DNA of 21,119 bases from Bacteroides sp. (GCA_030152865.1 JASLIW010000054.1:1-21119), one strand, 5' to 3'; numbered from the stretch's first letter, positions 1 to 8,230 are shown. Made by a program: numbers and translations. Notes: a model not told the origin generated them from the sequence alone.

Positions 1-46
1 AAGATCGCTTATCTTCTATATTTGCTCTGTGTTTCAAAAGCGAGTG

Positions 47-78
47 CAAAGATAAGGGCTTCAATTGTAAACTCCAAA
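47..78 (-). promoter_or_regulatory. Leftward Bacteroidota-type promoter P1
   Basis: Read on the minus strand, TATCTTTG (54 to 47) matches the Bacteroidota -7 consensus TAnnTTTG. A TTTG at 78 to 75 fits the -33 element, with a 20-base spacer. Transcription would start near 40 and leave the window. The sequence just after the -7 box is GC-richer (GCACTCGC), as in strongly expressed genes. This is pattern matching only; no start site is known. Confidence 0.6.
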
Positions 79-150
79 TGTTTTTGAAAAATATTTGAAA
101 TGTTTTTAAAGCGTTTCTCTTAAATTAGCACTTCTTAGATTTCTAGTCTG

Positions 151-183
151 CAAAGATAAGTATTATTATCTCTACTTTCCAAA
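151..183 (-). promoter_or_regulatory. Leftward Bacteroidota-type promoter P2
   Basis: On the minus strand the -7 box is TATCTTTG (158 to 151), and TTTG at 183 to 180 fits the -33 element with a 21-base spacer. It lies about 104 bases upstream of P1 in the same orientation. Both elements match the consensus exactly. Confidence 0.55.
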
Positions 184-312
184 TCTTTTGTGAGAAGTTT
201 TTTTGGTTTACTGTTTGGATGTAATCCTTTACAGCTCTTACTTTACTCCTCATGGAAACACGGATTCAATATGTCAGTTTGTCTAGGCTTTGTTACTCTT
301 ACAAAGCGGGTG

Positions 313-344
313 CAAAAGTAAGGGATTTATCTATACGCTCCAAG
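313..344 (-). promoter_or_regulatory. Leftward Bacteroidota-type promoter P3
   Basis: On the minus strand the -7 box is TACTTTTG (320 to 313). An imperfect -33 element, CTTG, lies at 344 to 341 with a 20-base spacer. The bases around it (306-324) align without gaps to those around P1 (40-58): both read GCG(A/G)GTGCAAA followed by a TAAGGG-like stretch. P1 and P3 may therefore be copies of one module. Confidence 0.5.
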
Positions 345-619
345 CTATTGATGCTTTTATTTGTGAGTTTTAGTGCGGTTTTATTACACCTGCCTTACTA
401 TCACAGTTTTAGCTATAAATATTTTTTATAAGCTTTTTATCGATCCAGAATACTACTCGTTTTCTTCTCCTTATTATATAGGGCGTTTTTGAAATCTTTT
501 GGCTTAGCCCCTGAGAGGCTTCACTTGTGTTACTCATAAGCATGGCAAAATGAGAGCAAAAATTAATCCACCTAAGTCAGATTAACTACATATACTAAGT
601 ATAAGCAAGTTTGTTTTTG

Positions 620-627
620 TATTTTTG
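620..627 (+). promoter_or_regulatory. Possible -7 box for holB unit
   Basis: TATTTTTG matches TAnnTTTG and would give a leader of about 50 bases before the holB ATG. No good TTTG lies 19-21 bases upstream, so the promoter is only partly supported. Confidence 0.35.
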
Positions 628-684
628 TAAGGTGCCATTAGTTTATACCGGCTCTATTTTTTCATTTAATTAGATAAGCAAAGT

Positions 685-1794
685 ATGTTTTTCAAAGATA
701 TAGTTGGACAAAAAGATACCATCCATGAGCTTTTACTCCAATATCAAGAGAATAGAATAGCACACACACAGCTATTTTGTTCTCCAACAGGCGTGGGTGC
801 ATACGAACTAGCACTGGCTTATGCTCGGTTTTTAAACTGCGAGCAACCTAGCCAGCTGGATGCTTGTGGGGAGTGCCCTTCATGCATGAAGATGAATAAA
901 CTAATCCATCCCGATGTACACTTTGTCTTCCCCACAATCAAACAAAAACTTTGCGATTCTTACCTAAGCGAGTGGAGAGAGTTTGTAACAAACAACCACT
1001 ACTTTTCTTTTGAGGACTGGCTCAGGCACCTGGATGCAGGAAACTCCCAAGCACTCATCTATGCTAAAGAGAGTGATGCAATCTTTAAAAAGCTATCTCT
1101 AAAAGCTGTAGAGGGGAATTATAAGATAACTCTTATATGGCTACCAGAAAAGATGAATCAAGTATGTGCAAACAAATTGCTCAAGCTTTTTGAAGAGCCA
1201 CCTCATCACACCCTCTTCTTTTTAATTTCAGAAGAGCCTGAAAAGCTCCTACCTACAATACTTAGTAGGACGCAGCGAGTAGATATTCCTCCACTTAGTG
1301 CTAGTGACATTGCAAACCATCTCATTACGCAGTATGGTATAGACGAACAAATAAGTCAGTCTATTGCCCACTCATCCAAAGGAAGTTTGAATAAAGCTTT
1401 GGCAGAAATACAGATTAATGAAGATAAAACACTATTTTTAGAGCTGTTTATTAATATCATGCGGCGGGCTTATGCTAGACGAGTCAAAGATATTAAGCGA
1501 TGGAGCGAACAAGTTGCTGAATTAGGCAGAGAAAAACAAAAGCATTTACTCTCCTATTTTCAGTTTATGGTACGAGAGAACTTTATATATAATTTTAAAA
1601 GGGCAGATTTGAATTACATGAATAAGAGTGAGGAGAATTTCTCTAAAAACTTCTCTCCATTTATCAATGAACGTAATATTCAACCCATTATGGAAGAGCT
1701 GAATCTAGCCCAACAACATATTGAACAAAACGTAAATGCAAAGATGGTTTTATTTGACTTTGCATTAAAACTAATTGTTCTACTCAAACAATAA
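685..1794 (+). CDS. holB: DNA polymerase III delta' subunit (clamp loader)
   Basis: This is the delta' subunit of the clamp loader, which opens and loads the sliding beta clamp on primed DNA in the cytoplasm. Domains visible in the 369 residues: an N-terminal AAA+ fold opening FFKDIVGQ; a zinc-binding cysteine cluster (C52, C61, C64, C67); the clamp-loader box LLKLFEEPP at about 165-173; and SRTQ at 194-197, where the arginine acts on the neighbouring subunit. The P-loop position (33-40, SPTGVGAY) lacks the GK[ST] residues, as expected for delta', which does not hydrolyse ATP. The C-terminal third is the collar region. The ATG at 685 fits the family start. ricT begins five bases after the stop, so the two are probably cotranscribed. 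Identification is firm from the motifs; the exact promoter is not. Confidence 0.93.
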   Translation: MFFKDIVGQKDTIHELLLQYQENRIAHTQLFCSPTGVGAYELALAYARFLNCEQPSQLDACGECPSCMKMNKLIHPDVHFVFPTIKQKLCDSYLSEWREFVTNNHYFSFEDWLRHLDAGNSQALIYAKESDAIFKKLSLKAVEGNYKITLIWLPEKMNQVCANKLLKLFEEPPHHTLFFLISEEPEKLLPTILSRTQRVDIPPLSASDIANHLITQYGIDEQISQSIAHSSKGSLNKALAEIQINEDKTLFLELFINIMRRAYARRVKDIKRWSEQVAELGREKQKHLLSYFQFMVRENFIYNFKRADLNYMNKSEENFSKNFSPFINERNIQPIMEELNLAQQHIEQNVNAKMVLFDFALKLIVLLKQ

Positions 1795-1799
1795 CATTT

Positions 1800-3119
1800 A
1801 TGGATTTTACATTACATAATGGTAGTGGCAGCCTCTCCTATGACGGAGTATCACGCCCTACCAACAAATTAAACACATACGACTGGCTTGCAGGTATTCC
1901 CACAAATACGCAAGATTTTGATATTGTCGAAGTTCAATTTAAAAACACACGTAAAGAATATTTCAGGAACAGCAATCACATCAGCCTCAAAAAAGGTGAT
2001 GTAGTAGCTGTAGAAGCGAGTCCTGGACATGATATAGGAGTGGTTACCCTCACTGGACGTTTAGTTGCTCTTCAGATGAAGAAAGCTAAAGACAGACCCA
2101 ACCAAGAGATAAAAAGAGTCTATAGAATAGCCAAACCCATTGACTTAGAAAAGTATGAGGAAGCTAAAGCCAAGGAGCATAGCACCATGATTAAGTCTAG
2201 ACAGATAGCGGCTAGACTCAATTTAGATATGAAAATAGGTGACGTAGAATATCAAGGTGATGGAAACAAAGCCATCTTCTACTACATTGCCGATGGGCGC
2301 GTAGACTTTAGACAGCTCATTAAAGATTTGGCCTCTGAATTCAGGATTCGTATTGAAATGAAACAGATAGGTGCTCGTCAAGAGGCCGGTAGAATTGGAG
2401 GTATTGGTCCTTGTGGTAGAGAGTTGTGCTGTGCTTCATGGATGCGAAACTTTGTTTCCGTATCAACCAATGCTGCACGTATTCAGGACATTTCATTAAA
2501 TCCCCAAAAACTAGCTGGGCAATGCGCCAAACTCAAATGCTGTTTGAACTATGAGGTAGATGCCTACGTAGAAGCACAAAAAAAGATACCTTCCAAAGAG
2601 GTAAGCCTAGAAACCCAAGACGGTACCTATTACTTCTTCAAAGCTGATATTTTAAATAATCAGATCACCTACTCGAGTGACAAATACATTGCCGCCAATT
2701 TGATTACACTAAGTGGGCAACAAGCTTTTGATGTCATTGCCCAAAATAAGAAAGGGCAGAAGCCAGACTTATTAATGAACTTAGTACAAGAAGACACGCT
2801 GGACAAACCCAAGGACATCTTAGAGCAAGACAGCCTAACTCGATTTGATCAGAAGAAGCGTCCCAAAAGAGGAGGGAGACAAAGAAATAACTCAAACAGA
2901 AATAGCAATAACCGCACTCGAAATAATAACCCAAAGCAGCAAAACAATAAAAAACAAGCCAACAATACAAGGTCTAATAAAGAACGTGACACGAAAGATA
3001 GACGAGAACAAGGGACAAACAAAAATACGAGAAAATCAACGAATAGAAGGCCCTATAAAAAAAGAAGACCTAGCAATAAAAACAATCAACAAAAAGGCCC
3101 AGAAAAAGGTGAGAAGTAA
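1800..3119 (+). CDS. ricT: PSP1-domain protein, RicT/YaaT-like, with basic tail
   Basis: A homologue of RicT (YaaT), which in Bacillus subtilis joins RicA and RicF in an iron-sulfur-containing complex that aids RNase Y mRNA maturation. The PSP1 core is about residues 40-250. Two cysteine groups mark the family: GPCGRELCC (C205, C210, C211) and QCAKLKCC (C242, C247, C248). Residues about 352-439 form a low-complexity tail of Asn, Lys, Arg and Gln, very basic and probably disordered, which the B. subtilis protein does not have. Such tails often bind RNA or DNA, but that is inference here. The gene follows holB by five bases, and its last 11 bases overlap the gldH start. Whether this organism has RicA or RicF partners cannot be told from the window. 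Confidence 0.88.
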   Translation: MDFTLHNGSGSLSYDGVSRPTNKLNTYDWLAGIPTNTQDFDIVEVQFKNTRKEYFRNSNHISLKKGDVVAVEASPGHDIGVVTLTGRLVALQMKKAKDRPNQEIKRVYRIAKPIDLEKYEEAKAKEHSTMIKSRQIAARLNLDMKIGDVEYQGDGNKAIFYYIADGRVDFRQLIKDLASEFRIRIEMKQIGARQEAGRIGGIGPCGRELCCASWMRNFVSVSTNAARIQDISLNPQKLAGQCAKLKCCLNYEVDAYVEAQKKIPSKEVSLETQDGTYYFFKADILNNQITYSSDKYIAANLITLSGQQAFDVIAQNKKGQKPDLLMNLVQEDTLDKPKDILEQDSLTRFDQKKRPKRGGRQRNNSNRNSNNRTRNNNPKQQNNKKQANNTRSNKERDTKDRREQGTNKNTRKSTNRRPYKKRRPSNKNNQQKGPEKGEK

Positions 3120-3570
3120 GAGTCTAATCATACTTTTATTACTTATAGGAGTAAGTATAAGTAGCTGCGACCCAATCAAAGAGATTCATCAGTTTCACTC
3201 TATCCCTGCTCAAGGGTGGAGTAAAACTGATACCCTTGAGTTTACTCTTCCGACCTTAGAAAACTCGAAGCTCTATCTGGATATACAGATTCGCAGTACA
3301 CAAGCCTACCCATACCGTGACCTATATTTACTCTGTGAAGAAAACCTGAGTGACTCACTTCAAATACAAAAGGATACCCTGCATATAAATCTAGCCGACT
3401 CGACAGGTAGATGGGAAGGCTCAGGACTAGGGTATTACTACCAAAGTAGTTACTTCTACAAAACCATTCCCCATACACCTCAATCTGAGCAAGCATGCAT
3501 TAAGATTAGCTCTCTAATGCGTGATTCCCTCTTGCCTGGCATATCAGACATAGGAATACATATCTATTAG
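3109..3570 (+). CDS. gldH: Gliding-motility-type lipoprotein GldH
   Basis: An outer-envelope lipoprotein of 153 residues, using the GTG at 3109. That start gives a clean signal peptide: Arg/Lys near the N-terminus, a Leu/Ile-rich core, and a lipobox ISSC with C20 as the lipidated residue. The reading frame is open upstream to 2845, but that stretch lies in the A-rich ricT tail and codes for no signal peptide, so the longer version is rejected. AAAAAGG just before the GTG may serve as ribosome binding site. GldH is needed for gliding in Flavobacterium johnsoniae. It is also widely kept in non-gliding Bacteroidota, where its role is unclear. Its stop (3568-3570) overlaps the rodA stop on the other strand. 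Family assignment rests on length, lipobox and position after holB-ricT. Confidence 0.82.
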   Translation: MRSKSLIILLLLIGVSISSCDPIKEIHQFHSIPAQGWSKTDTLEFTLPTLENSKLYLDIQIRSTQAYPYRDLYLLCEENLSDSLQIQKDTLHINLADSTGRWEGSGLGYYYQSSYFYKTIPHTPQSEQACIKISSLMRDSLLPGISDIGIHIY

Positions 3571-5030
3571 CCATTGAGTCTTCTGGCTCTTCCGGCATCT
3601 AAACGTAAGAATACAAAGAGTAAGATAGTAAAGCCCCAGAGTGATGAGCCTCCATAACTAAAAAAAGGCAGGGGAATACCAATAACGGGAGTTAATCCTG
3701 TAACCATCCCTATGTTAATAAATAAGTGAAACAAGAAAACACTTAGAACGGCATAGCCATACACCCGACAAAACGTAGAAGTTTGTCGCTCAGCCAAAAC
3801 AATCAGACGAAGAATCAAAAATAAAAACAAAATTAATACAGAAGCTGCACCTACGAATCCTAGTTCTTCGCCTACTGTACAAAAGATGAAATCGGTATCT
3901 TGTTCAGGAACATACTTAAGCTTAGTTTGGGTACCCATCAAAAATCCCTTTCCTGTAAGTCCACCAGAACCAATAGCAATTTTAGATTGATTTACATTAT
4001 ATCCTGCACCAGCAAGATCCTCTTCCATTCCTAACACTATTTCAATGCGTACACGCTGATGTGGCTCCAAGACCTCATCAAATACATAGTCTATAGAATA
4101 AAGGAAACTAATCGATCCTACAAGAAACAGAGCTATCAGAAAATAACCCCACTTCCTATCTTGCATAGATAGGAACAACAAATATCCTATAGTCAGAATG
4201 ACACAAGCGTATAAAGCATAGAGAAAATTAAAAGGAATGTAGTATTGACTAATAGCATAACTTACACCCACTATCAAAGTAGACAAGCCTATAATTCTGA
4301 TACAGGCTTTAGAGTTTCTTTTAAAGATCCATACCAGTGCAGCTGTAAAGAATAGAGCCAGAGCAATCACACTAAACTGCCCTATGGACACAGTACTACC
4401 CTCAAAATAAACTTGATCAAAGCGTATACCTATTACAAAATACACGACTGCAGCAACAGCTAAAAACAAAACCACACCAGGCATTCCCTCCCGATACAAA
4501 ACCAAGAAGAAAGTTAAGTAAACCAAGGCTGAACCTGTTTCTTGCTGTAAAATAACAAGTAAAACAGGCAACAGGATAAAAGTCATCAGAATAGCTACAT
4601 GAGAGACGTTCTTCATAGAGAAACTGGGGCTATTCATAAATCTGGCTAGAGCTAAAGCCGTTGCAAATTTACCAAACTCTGCAGGCTGTAAACTCACTGG
4701 CCCAAAAACCAGCCAAGACCTAGAGCCTTTTATATCTGGAGCTACAAATATGGTGACCAGAAGAAGAAGTATCATCCCAGCATAAATCAAATAGGCCAGA
4801 TTTCGGTAAAAAGTATCATCGATCATCAGAAGCACAAAACCAATTCCCAAAGAAAGCACAATCCAAACTAGTTGCTTACCTGCTCGCGTAGAAAAGTCAA
4901 AAAAATCCGGATTGCCATATTCATAACTAGCTCCACAAACACTAAACCATCCAAAGACAAGTAAGATTACATAGAGTGCTATTGTCCACCAGTCTACTGT
5001 TTTCCACACACTTTTACTTCTTAAACTCAT
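3567..5030 (-). CDS. rodA: RodA, SEDS peptidoglycan glycosyltransferase
   Basis: RodA polymerises lipid II into glycan strands in the inner membrane, working with PBP2 and the MreBCD scaffold. SEDS hallmarks in the 487 residues: GSRSWLVFGPVSLQPAEFGK (102-121); PEQDTDFIF (375-383) with the probable catalytic Asp D380; GEELGFVGA (387-395); and a C-terminal GIPLPFFSYGGSS (451-463). E. coli RodA has about 370 residues; here a hydrophobic insertion of roughly 100 residues lies between about 183 and 312, adding membrane helices. The start (ATG 5030) overlaps the end of the PBP2 gene by 17 bases, implying translational coupling. It is the last gene of the purH-mre unit, and its stop overlaps that of gldH with no room for a terminator. 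FtsW is excluded by the PBP2/mre context more than by sequence. Confidence 0.92.
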   Translation of the reverse strand: MSLRSKSVWKTVDWWTIALYVILLVFGWFSVCGASYEYGNPDFFDFSTRAGKQLVWIVLSLGIGFVLLMIDDTFYRNLAYLIYAGMILLLLVTIFVAPDIKGSRSWLVFGPVSLQPAEFGKFATALALARFMNSPSFSMKNVSHVAILMTFILLPVLLVILQQETGSALVYLTFFLVLYREGMPGVVLFLAVAAVVYFVIGIRFDQVYFEGSTVSIGQFSVIALALFFTAALVWIFKRNSKACIRIIGLSTLIVGVSYAISQYYIPFNFLYALYACVILTIGYLLFLSMQDRKWGYFLIALFLVGSISFLYSIDYVFDEVLEPHQRVRIEIVLGMEEDLAGAGYNVNQSKIAIGSGGLTGKGFLMGTQTKLKYVPEQDTDFIFCTVGEELGFVGAASVLILFLFLILRLIVLAERQTSTFCRVYGYAVLSVFLFHLFINIGMVTGLTPVIGIPLPFFSYGGSSLWGFTILLFVFLRLDAGRARRLNG

Positions 5031-6876
5031 AAGGTATCAAGTTTGTATTTACTAATTGGTCAATCAGGTATTTGTCTTCTGCTGGAACTTCTCCTTTTAA
5101 GTACTTCTGAAACAGCAAGCGGGCGATAGGAGCAGCAATAGTACCCCCAAACCCACCATGCTCTACATAAACAGCAATGACAATCTTAGGGTCTTTATAA
5201 GGTGCAAAGCCAACAAAGACTGAGTGGTCTCTCCCTTTGTTGTTTTGAGCCGTCCCGGTTTTACCACATACTTCAACATCGGGAATATTGACACGCCGTG
5301 CGGTACCGCCATAAGCACTACCGATGACTGCCCCCCTCATTCCTTCAGCAATATAATCAAAATACTTAGGATCAATAGAGGTATGCTTGGGTACTAAATA
5401 CTCCTGATCAAGTGCTGTATCTTTAATCGCTCTCACCACATGAGGGGTATAAAAATGTCCTCTATTAGCTACAATTGCACCTAGATTGGCCAATTGTATG
5501 GGTGTCAGAAGAATTTCTCCCTGACCAATAGCTGTATGAATAATACGAAGTCCATTCCACCTTCCTTTGCCATAGATTTTATCGTAAAATTGAGCATTGG
5601 GTATCAAACCCCTCTTCTCTCCTGGCAGATCAACCCCTAAGGCATAGCCAAAACCCATTGCCACCATATGGTCTTTCCACACAGTAAGGGCCTCAGTTGG
5701 ACTTCCATACTTCTTATTATCAATCATTTTGTACAGGCCCCAACAAAAGTAAGAGTTGCATGAGGTAGAAATGGCCCCTTTGAAGGGTATGGGTGAAGCA
5801 TGTCCATGACAACCCACCCTTAAGCCAGGTACTACAAATCCATGATAACAAGGAAATCTTGTTTCTAAATCGACAATCCCTTCTTGTATAAAAACAGCAC
5901 CTTGAGCTATTTTAAAAGTAGATGCTGGCGGATAGGCAGCCATCAAGGCTCTATTGAATAGAGGTTTGGCTGGATCTTGCTGCAGGTTACGGTATGTCTC
6001 TCCTCGCTTGCGCCCTACCATATCTGAGGGATCAAAGGTAGGTGATGAGACCAAACAAAGAATCTCACCTGTAGAGGGCTCTATAGCTACAATACTTCCT
6101 AGTTTTCCCCGCATCAGTTTTTCACCAAGTTGTTGTAACTCAATATCTATACTAAGCGTTAGATCTTTTCCTGGGGAAGGTTTTTCATCATACACTCCTC
6201 CCTTATATCTACCCTGAATTCTCCCATGGGCATCTCGAAGTAAAACCTCCACACCCTTTTCTCCTCTCAGGTATTTTTCATAAGATCTTTCCACACCCTG
6301 TCTGCCGATATAATCTCCTCGAGCATAATAGTCGTCATTCTTTATATCACGCATCGAAACTTCACCTATATCTCCGAGTGCATGTGCAGCATAAGGATAA
6401 CTATACTTACGAATACTACGTCGATTGACATAAAAGCCTGGAAAACGGAATAGTTTCTCCTGAAAAACACCTGACTCTTCTACCGTAAGCTGAGTCATAA
6501 AAACTTGGTGTGTATAGCGAGAATAGCCAGGGTTTAGCCTGCGATTCTTCATTCGCTCCATTCTTTCTTCGAAGTTGTCTTTACTTATAGACAGGGTCCG
6601 ACATAGATCTAAAGTATCTAAATCTCTTACTTCGCGAGGTATAATTGTAATATCATAGGATGGCTCATTAAAAACCAGCAATGTTCCATTTCTATCATAA
6701 ATTGCCCCACGTGAAGGATACATGGTACGCTTCAAAAACGCATTACTATCTGCATTCTTCTTGTAGCGATCAGTCATGACCTGCAGAGCAAAAAGTCGAA
6801 GGATAAAAATAAGAACAATACCAATTGCAATACCAGCTATTACAAATTTTCTATTTTGATATTGTAGTTTTGACAT
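5014..6876 (-). CDS. mrdA: Penicillin-binding protein 2 (elongation transpeptidase)
   Basis: A class B penicillin-binding protein that crosslinks peptidoglycan during cell elongation, paired with RodA. The 620 residues show a short cytoplasmic end, one membrane anchor (about 11-33), the dimerisation segment starting near YPSRGAIYDRNG (53-64), and a C-terminal transpeptidase domain. Active-site motifs are complete: STFK (S319 nucleophile, K322), SCN (372-374) and KTGT (539-542). Length fits PBP2 of the family. The ATG at 6876 shares one base with the mreD stop (TAATG junction), and the 3' end overlaps rodA by 17 bases. It should bind beta-lactams, notably mecillinam-type drugs, as known for PBP2. 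No missing residues or breaks were seen. Confidence 0.95.
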   Translation of the reverse strand: MSKLQYQNRKFVIAGIAIGIVLIFILRLFALQVMTDRYKKNADSNAFLKRTMYPSRGAIYDRNGTLLVFNEPSYDITIIPREVRDLDTLDLCRTLSISKDNFEERMERMKNRRLNPGYSRYTHQVFMTQLTVEESGVFQEKLFRFPGFYVNRRSIRKYSYPYAAHALGDIGEVSMRDIKNDDYYARGDYIGRQGVERSYEKYLRGEKGVEVLLRDAHGRIQGRYKGGVYDEKPSPGKDLTLSIDIELQQLGEKLMRGKLGSIVAIEPSTGEILCLVSSPTFDPSDMVGRKRGETYRNLQQDPAKPLFNRALMAAYPPASTFKIAQGAVFIQEGIVDLETRFPCYHGFVVPGLRVGCHGHASPIPFKGAISTSCNSYFCWGLYKMIDNKKYGSPTEALTVWKDHMVAMGFGYALGVDLPGEKRGLIPNAQFYDKIYGKGRWNGLRIIHTAIGQGEILLTPIQLANLGAIVANRGHFYTPHVVRAIKDTALDQEYLVPKHTSIDPKYFDYIAEGMRGAVIGSAYGGTARRVNIPDVEVCGKTGTAQNNKGRDHSVFVGFAPYKDPKIVIAVYVEHGGFGGTIAAPIARLLFQKYLKGEVPAEDKYLIDQLVNTNLIPYEFKK

Positions 6877-7382
6877 TATTTACTGCGCACTTTTTCAATC
6901 GCAAATATACAAAATGTAGTTAGTAAAGTACTACTAAAAACACGCAATGAAAAAACAGAGAAGGAAGTAACTTGAAAGAACTCAATGCCTATCAGCAGTA
7001 AGTGGTGGATTAGCACTCCTGAAAAGAGATACTTAAAATAACCCGAAGAGCCCATTGTATAGACAGAAGGCTGTAAATTAGTAGGGTCATCATTGACCTG
7101 ACAAAACATACTGAGCAAGCCAGGACGTATAAAAGCGAGTAAAACAGCAGATGCTGTATTCATACCTAAAGTGTTAGACCCTATATCTACGAGCAAACCT
7201 AAAACAAATGCAATCAACATAAGCTTATTGCGAGTTACTAGAGAGGAATCTATAAAAAACAAAAGGTAAATATAAAGATAAGGCGTAGCATAGGAGAAAA
7301 GCACAATGTTATTTAAAATAAACACCTGTGCTAAGACTAAAAAGATACCCCAAACTATATAATTAATGTATCGTGCAACCAT
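6876..7382 (-). CDS. mreD: Rod-shape protein MreD
   Basis: A small hydrophobic inner-membrane protein of the elongasome, linking MreC to the wall synthases. The 168 residues contain about five membrane segments. The GLLVDIGSNTLGMN stretch (about 62-75) resembles the conserved Asp/Gly-rich segment of MreD. Sequence conservation in this family is low, so the assignment leans on position between mreC and the PBP2 gene. Its start shares one base with the mreC stop, and its stop shares one base with the PBP2 start (TAATG at both ends), a sign of coupled translation. Confidence 0.85.
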   Translation of the reverse strand: MVARYINYIVWGIFLVLAQVFILNNIVLFSYATPYLYIYLLFFIDSSLVTRNKLMLIAFVLGLLVDIGSNTLGMNTASAVLLAFIRPGLLSMFCQVNDDPTNLQPSVYTMGSSGYFKYLFSGVLIHHLLLIGIEFFQVTSFSVFSLRVFSSTLLTTFCIFAIEKVRSK

Positions 7383-8230
7383 TATAGCGCCTCCTGATTT
7401 GCCTGAATTAATTGCCTCCGCTCTTCTAGAGCTGTATTATCAATAACTCGAACTCCATCGAGCTTTCCAAAATCAACAGATAGTTTGATCTTGAGTAGTA
7501 ACGATAAACCATCATCTAAATCACTAATATCATCAATAGTCCCTACCAGTATTCCTTCTGGGAAAATAGATGAGAAACCACTTGTAACAATGGTATCACC
7601 TAAACCAAAAGTGGCATGGCGAGGCAAGTCTTGCAAGTAAGCATATTGTGAGTCTCCATACTCCCACACTAAGTTGCCAAAGTAGTTGCTTCCTCGTATC
7701 TGACAACTTATACTACTCTTACTGTTCAGAAGAGACATAACAAGTGAATAGTGAGCTGATGTTTTACAGACAATACCAACTACACCTTTACCATCAACCA
7801 CTCCCATTTCTTGCTTTATGCCATCTTTGAAGCCCTTATTTATAGTAATGAAGTTTTCAGCTCTATTGAGGCTGTTTTGCACTACATGAGCTGAGTACAG
7901 CTTGTAATCAGAGAGCACACTTCTATCCAGTAGTTTTTCCGTAGCCTCTTTCGAGCGCATGTCATGAAGCACACTTTCTAAGTCTGTTAGCTTTTTCTCC
8001 AACTCCATGTTTCTGTCTAATAAATCTTCATTAATAGACTTGAGGTGAAAATAAGTAGTAACGGTTGATCGCCACTCATAGAGCTGACCTGCCACAGCAT
8101 TGGCAGACGACAGATAGACACTGTGCTGGTAGTTATTGTAACGAAAAATTAAAACAAAACTGGCTACCTCTAATGCTATAAAGAGGAACCAGTGATTGTT
8201 TTCAGATAAGAACTGTACTAGTTTACGCAT
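7382..8230 (-). CDS. mreC: Rod-shape protein MreC
   Basis: A bitopic inner-membrane protein whose periplasmic part scaffolds PBP2 and RodA. In 282 residues there is a short cytoplasmic end, one membrane helix (about 13-29), a coiled coil (about 62-95, heptad-like Leu and Glu/Lys spacing), then the beta-rich MreC core. The core includes FITINKGFKDGI (127-138), the GVVDGKGVVGIV segment (143-154) and IVTSGFSSIFPEGILVG (214-230), all typical of the family. The C-terminal tail is Gln/Glu-rich. It lies 47 bases after mreB and overlaps mreD by one base. Confidence 0.93.
   Translation of the reverse strand: MRKLVQFLSENNHWFLFIALEVASFVLIFRYNNYQHSVYLSSANAVAGQLYEWRSTVTTYFHLKSINEDLLDRNMELEKKLTDLESVLHDMRSKEATEKLLDRSVLSDYKLYSAHVVQNSLNRAENFITINKGFKDGIKQEMGVVDGKGVVGIVCKTSAHYSLVMSLLNSKSSISCQIRGSNYFGNLVWEYGDSQYAYLQDLPRHATFGLGDTIVTSGFSSIFPEGILVGTIDDISDLDDGLSLLLKIKLSVDFGKLDGVRVIDNTALEERRQLIQANQEAL

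Larger units (their letters stand above)
1..684. other. Intergenic region with outward promoters, no gene
   Basis: No convincing open reading frame, tRNA or rRNA is visible on either strand. The left 350 bases contain three minus-strand promoter-like modules (listed separately) that point out of the window, so a leftward gene or RNA operon probably begins just before position 1. The right half is AT-rich. It holds a weak bulged AT hairpin at 411-434 and, near 620, a possible plus-strand box for holB. Positions 1-15 form a short inverted repeat (AAGAT, five-base loop, ATCTT) that would lie in the leader of the leftward transcript. Confidence 0.7.

Noticed and set aside
40..346. Repeated GTGCAAA-TAAGGG modules as a CRISPR or phage-like repeat array
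   Set aside because: Spacing is irregular, only three copies exist, and each matches a promoter pattern. No cas genes nearby.
411..434. AT-rich bulged hairpin followed by a T run on the plus strand
   Set aside because: The stem is only 4 plus 5 pairs, almost all A-T, and no plus-strand gene upstream needs a terminator. It is likely chance in AT-rich DNA.
2734..2970. Minus-strand ORF rich in Tyr, Cys, Phe and Leu inside ricT
   Set aside because: Its composition is the mirror of the Asn/Lys/Gln codons of ricT; no start signal or family resemblance.
2845..3108. Upstream extension of the gldH frame, overlapping the ricT tail
   Set aside because: It begins with TTG, has no signal peptide, and arises because the A-rich ricT tail lacks stops in that frame. 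Dual coding is not supported.
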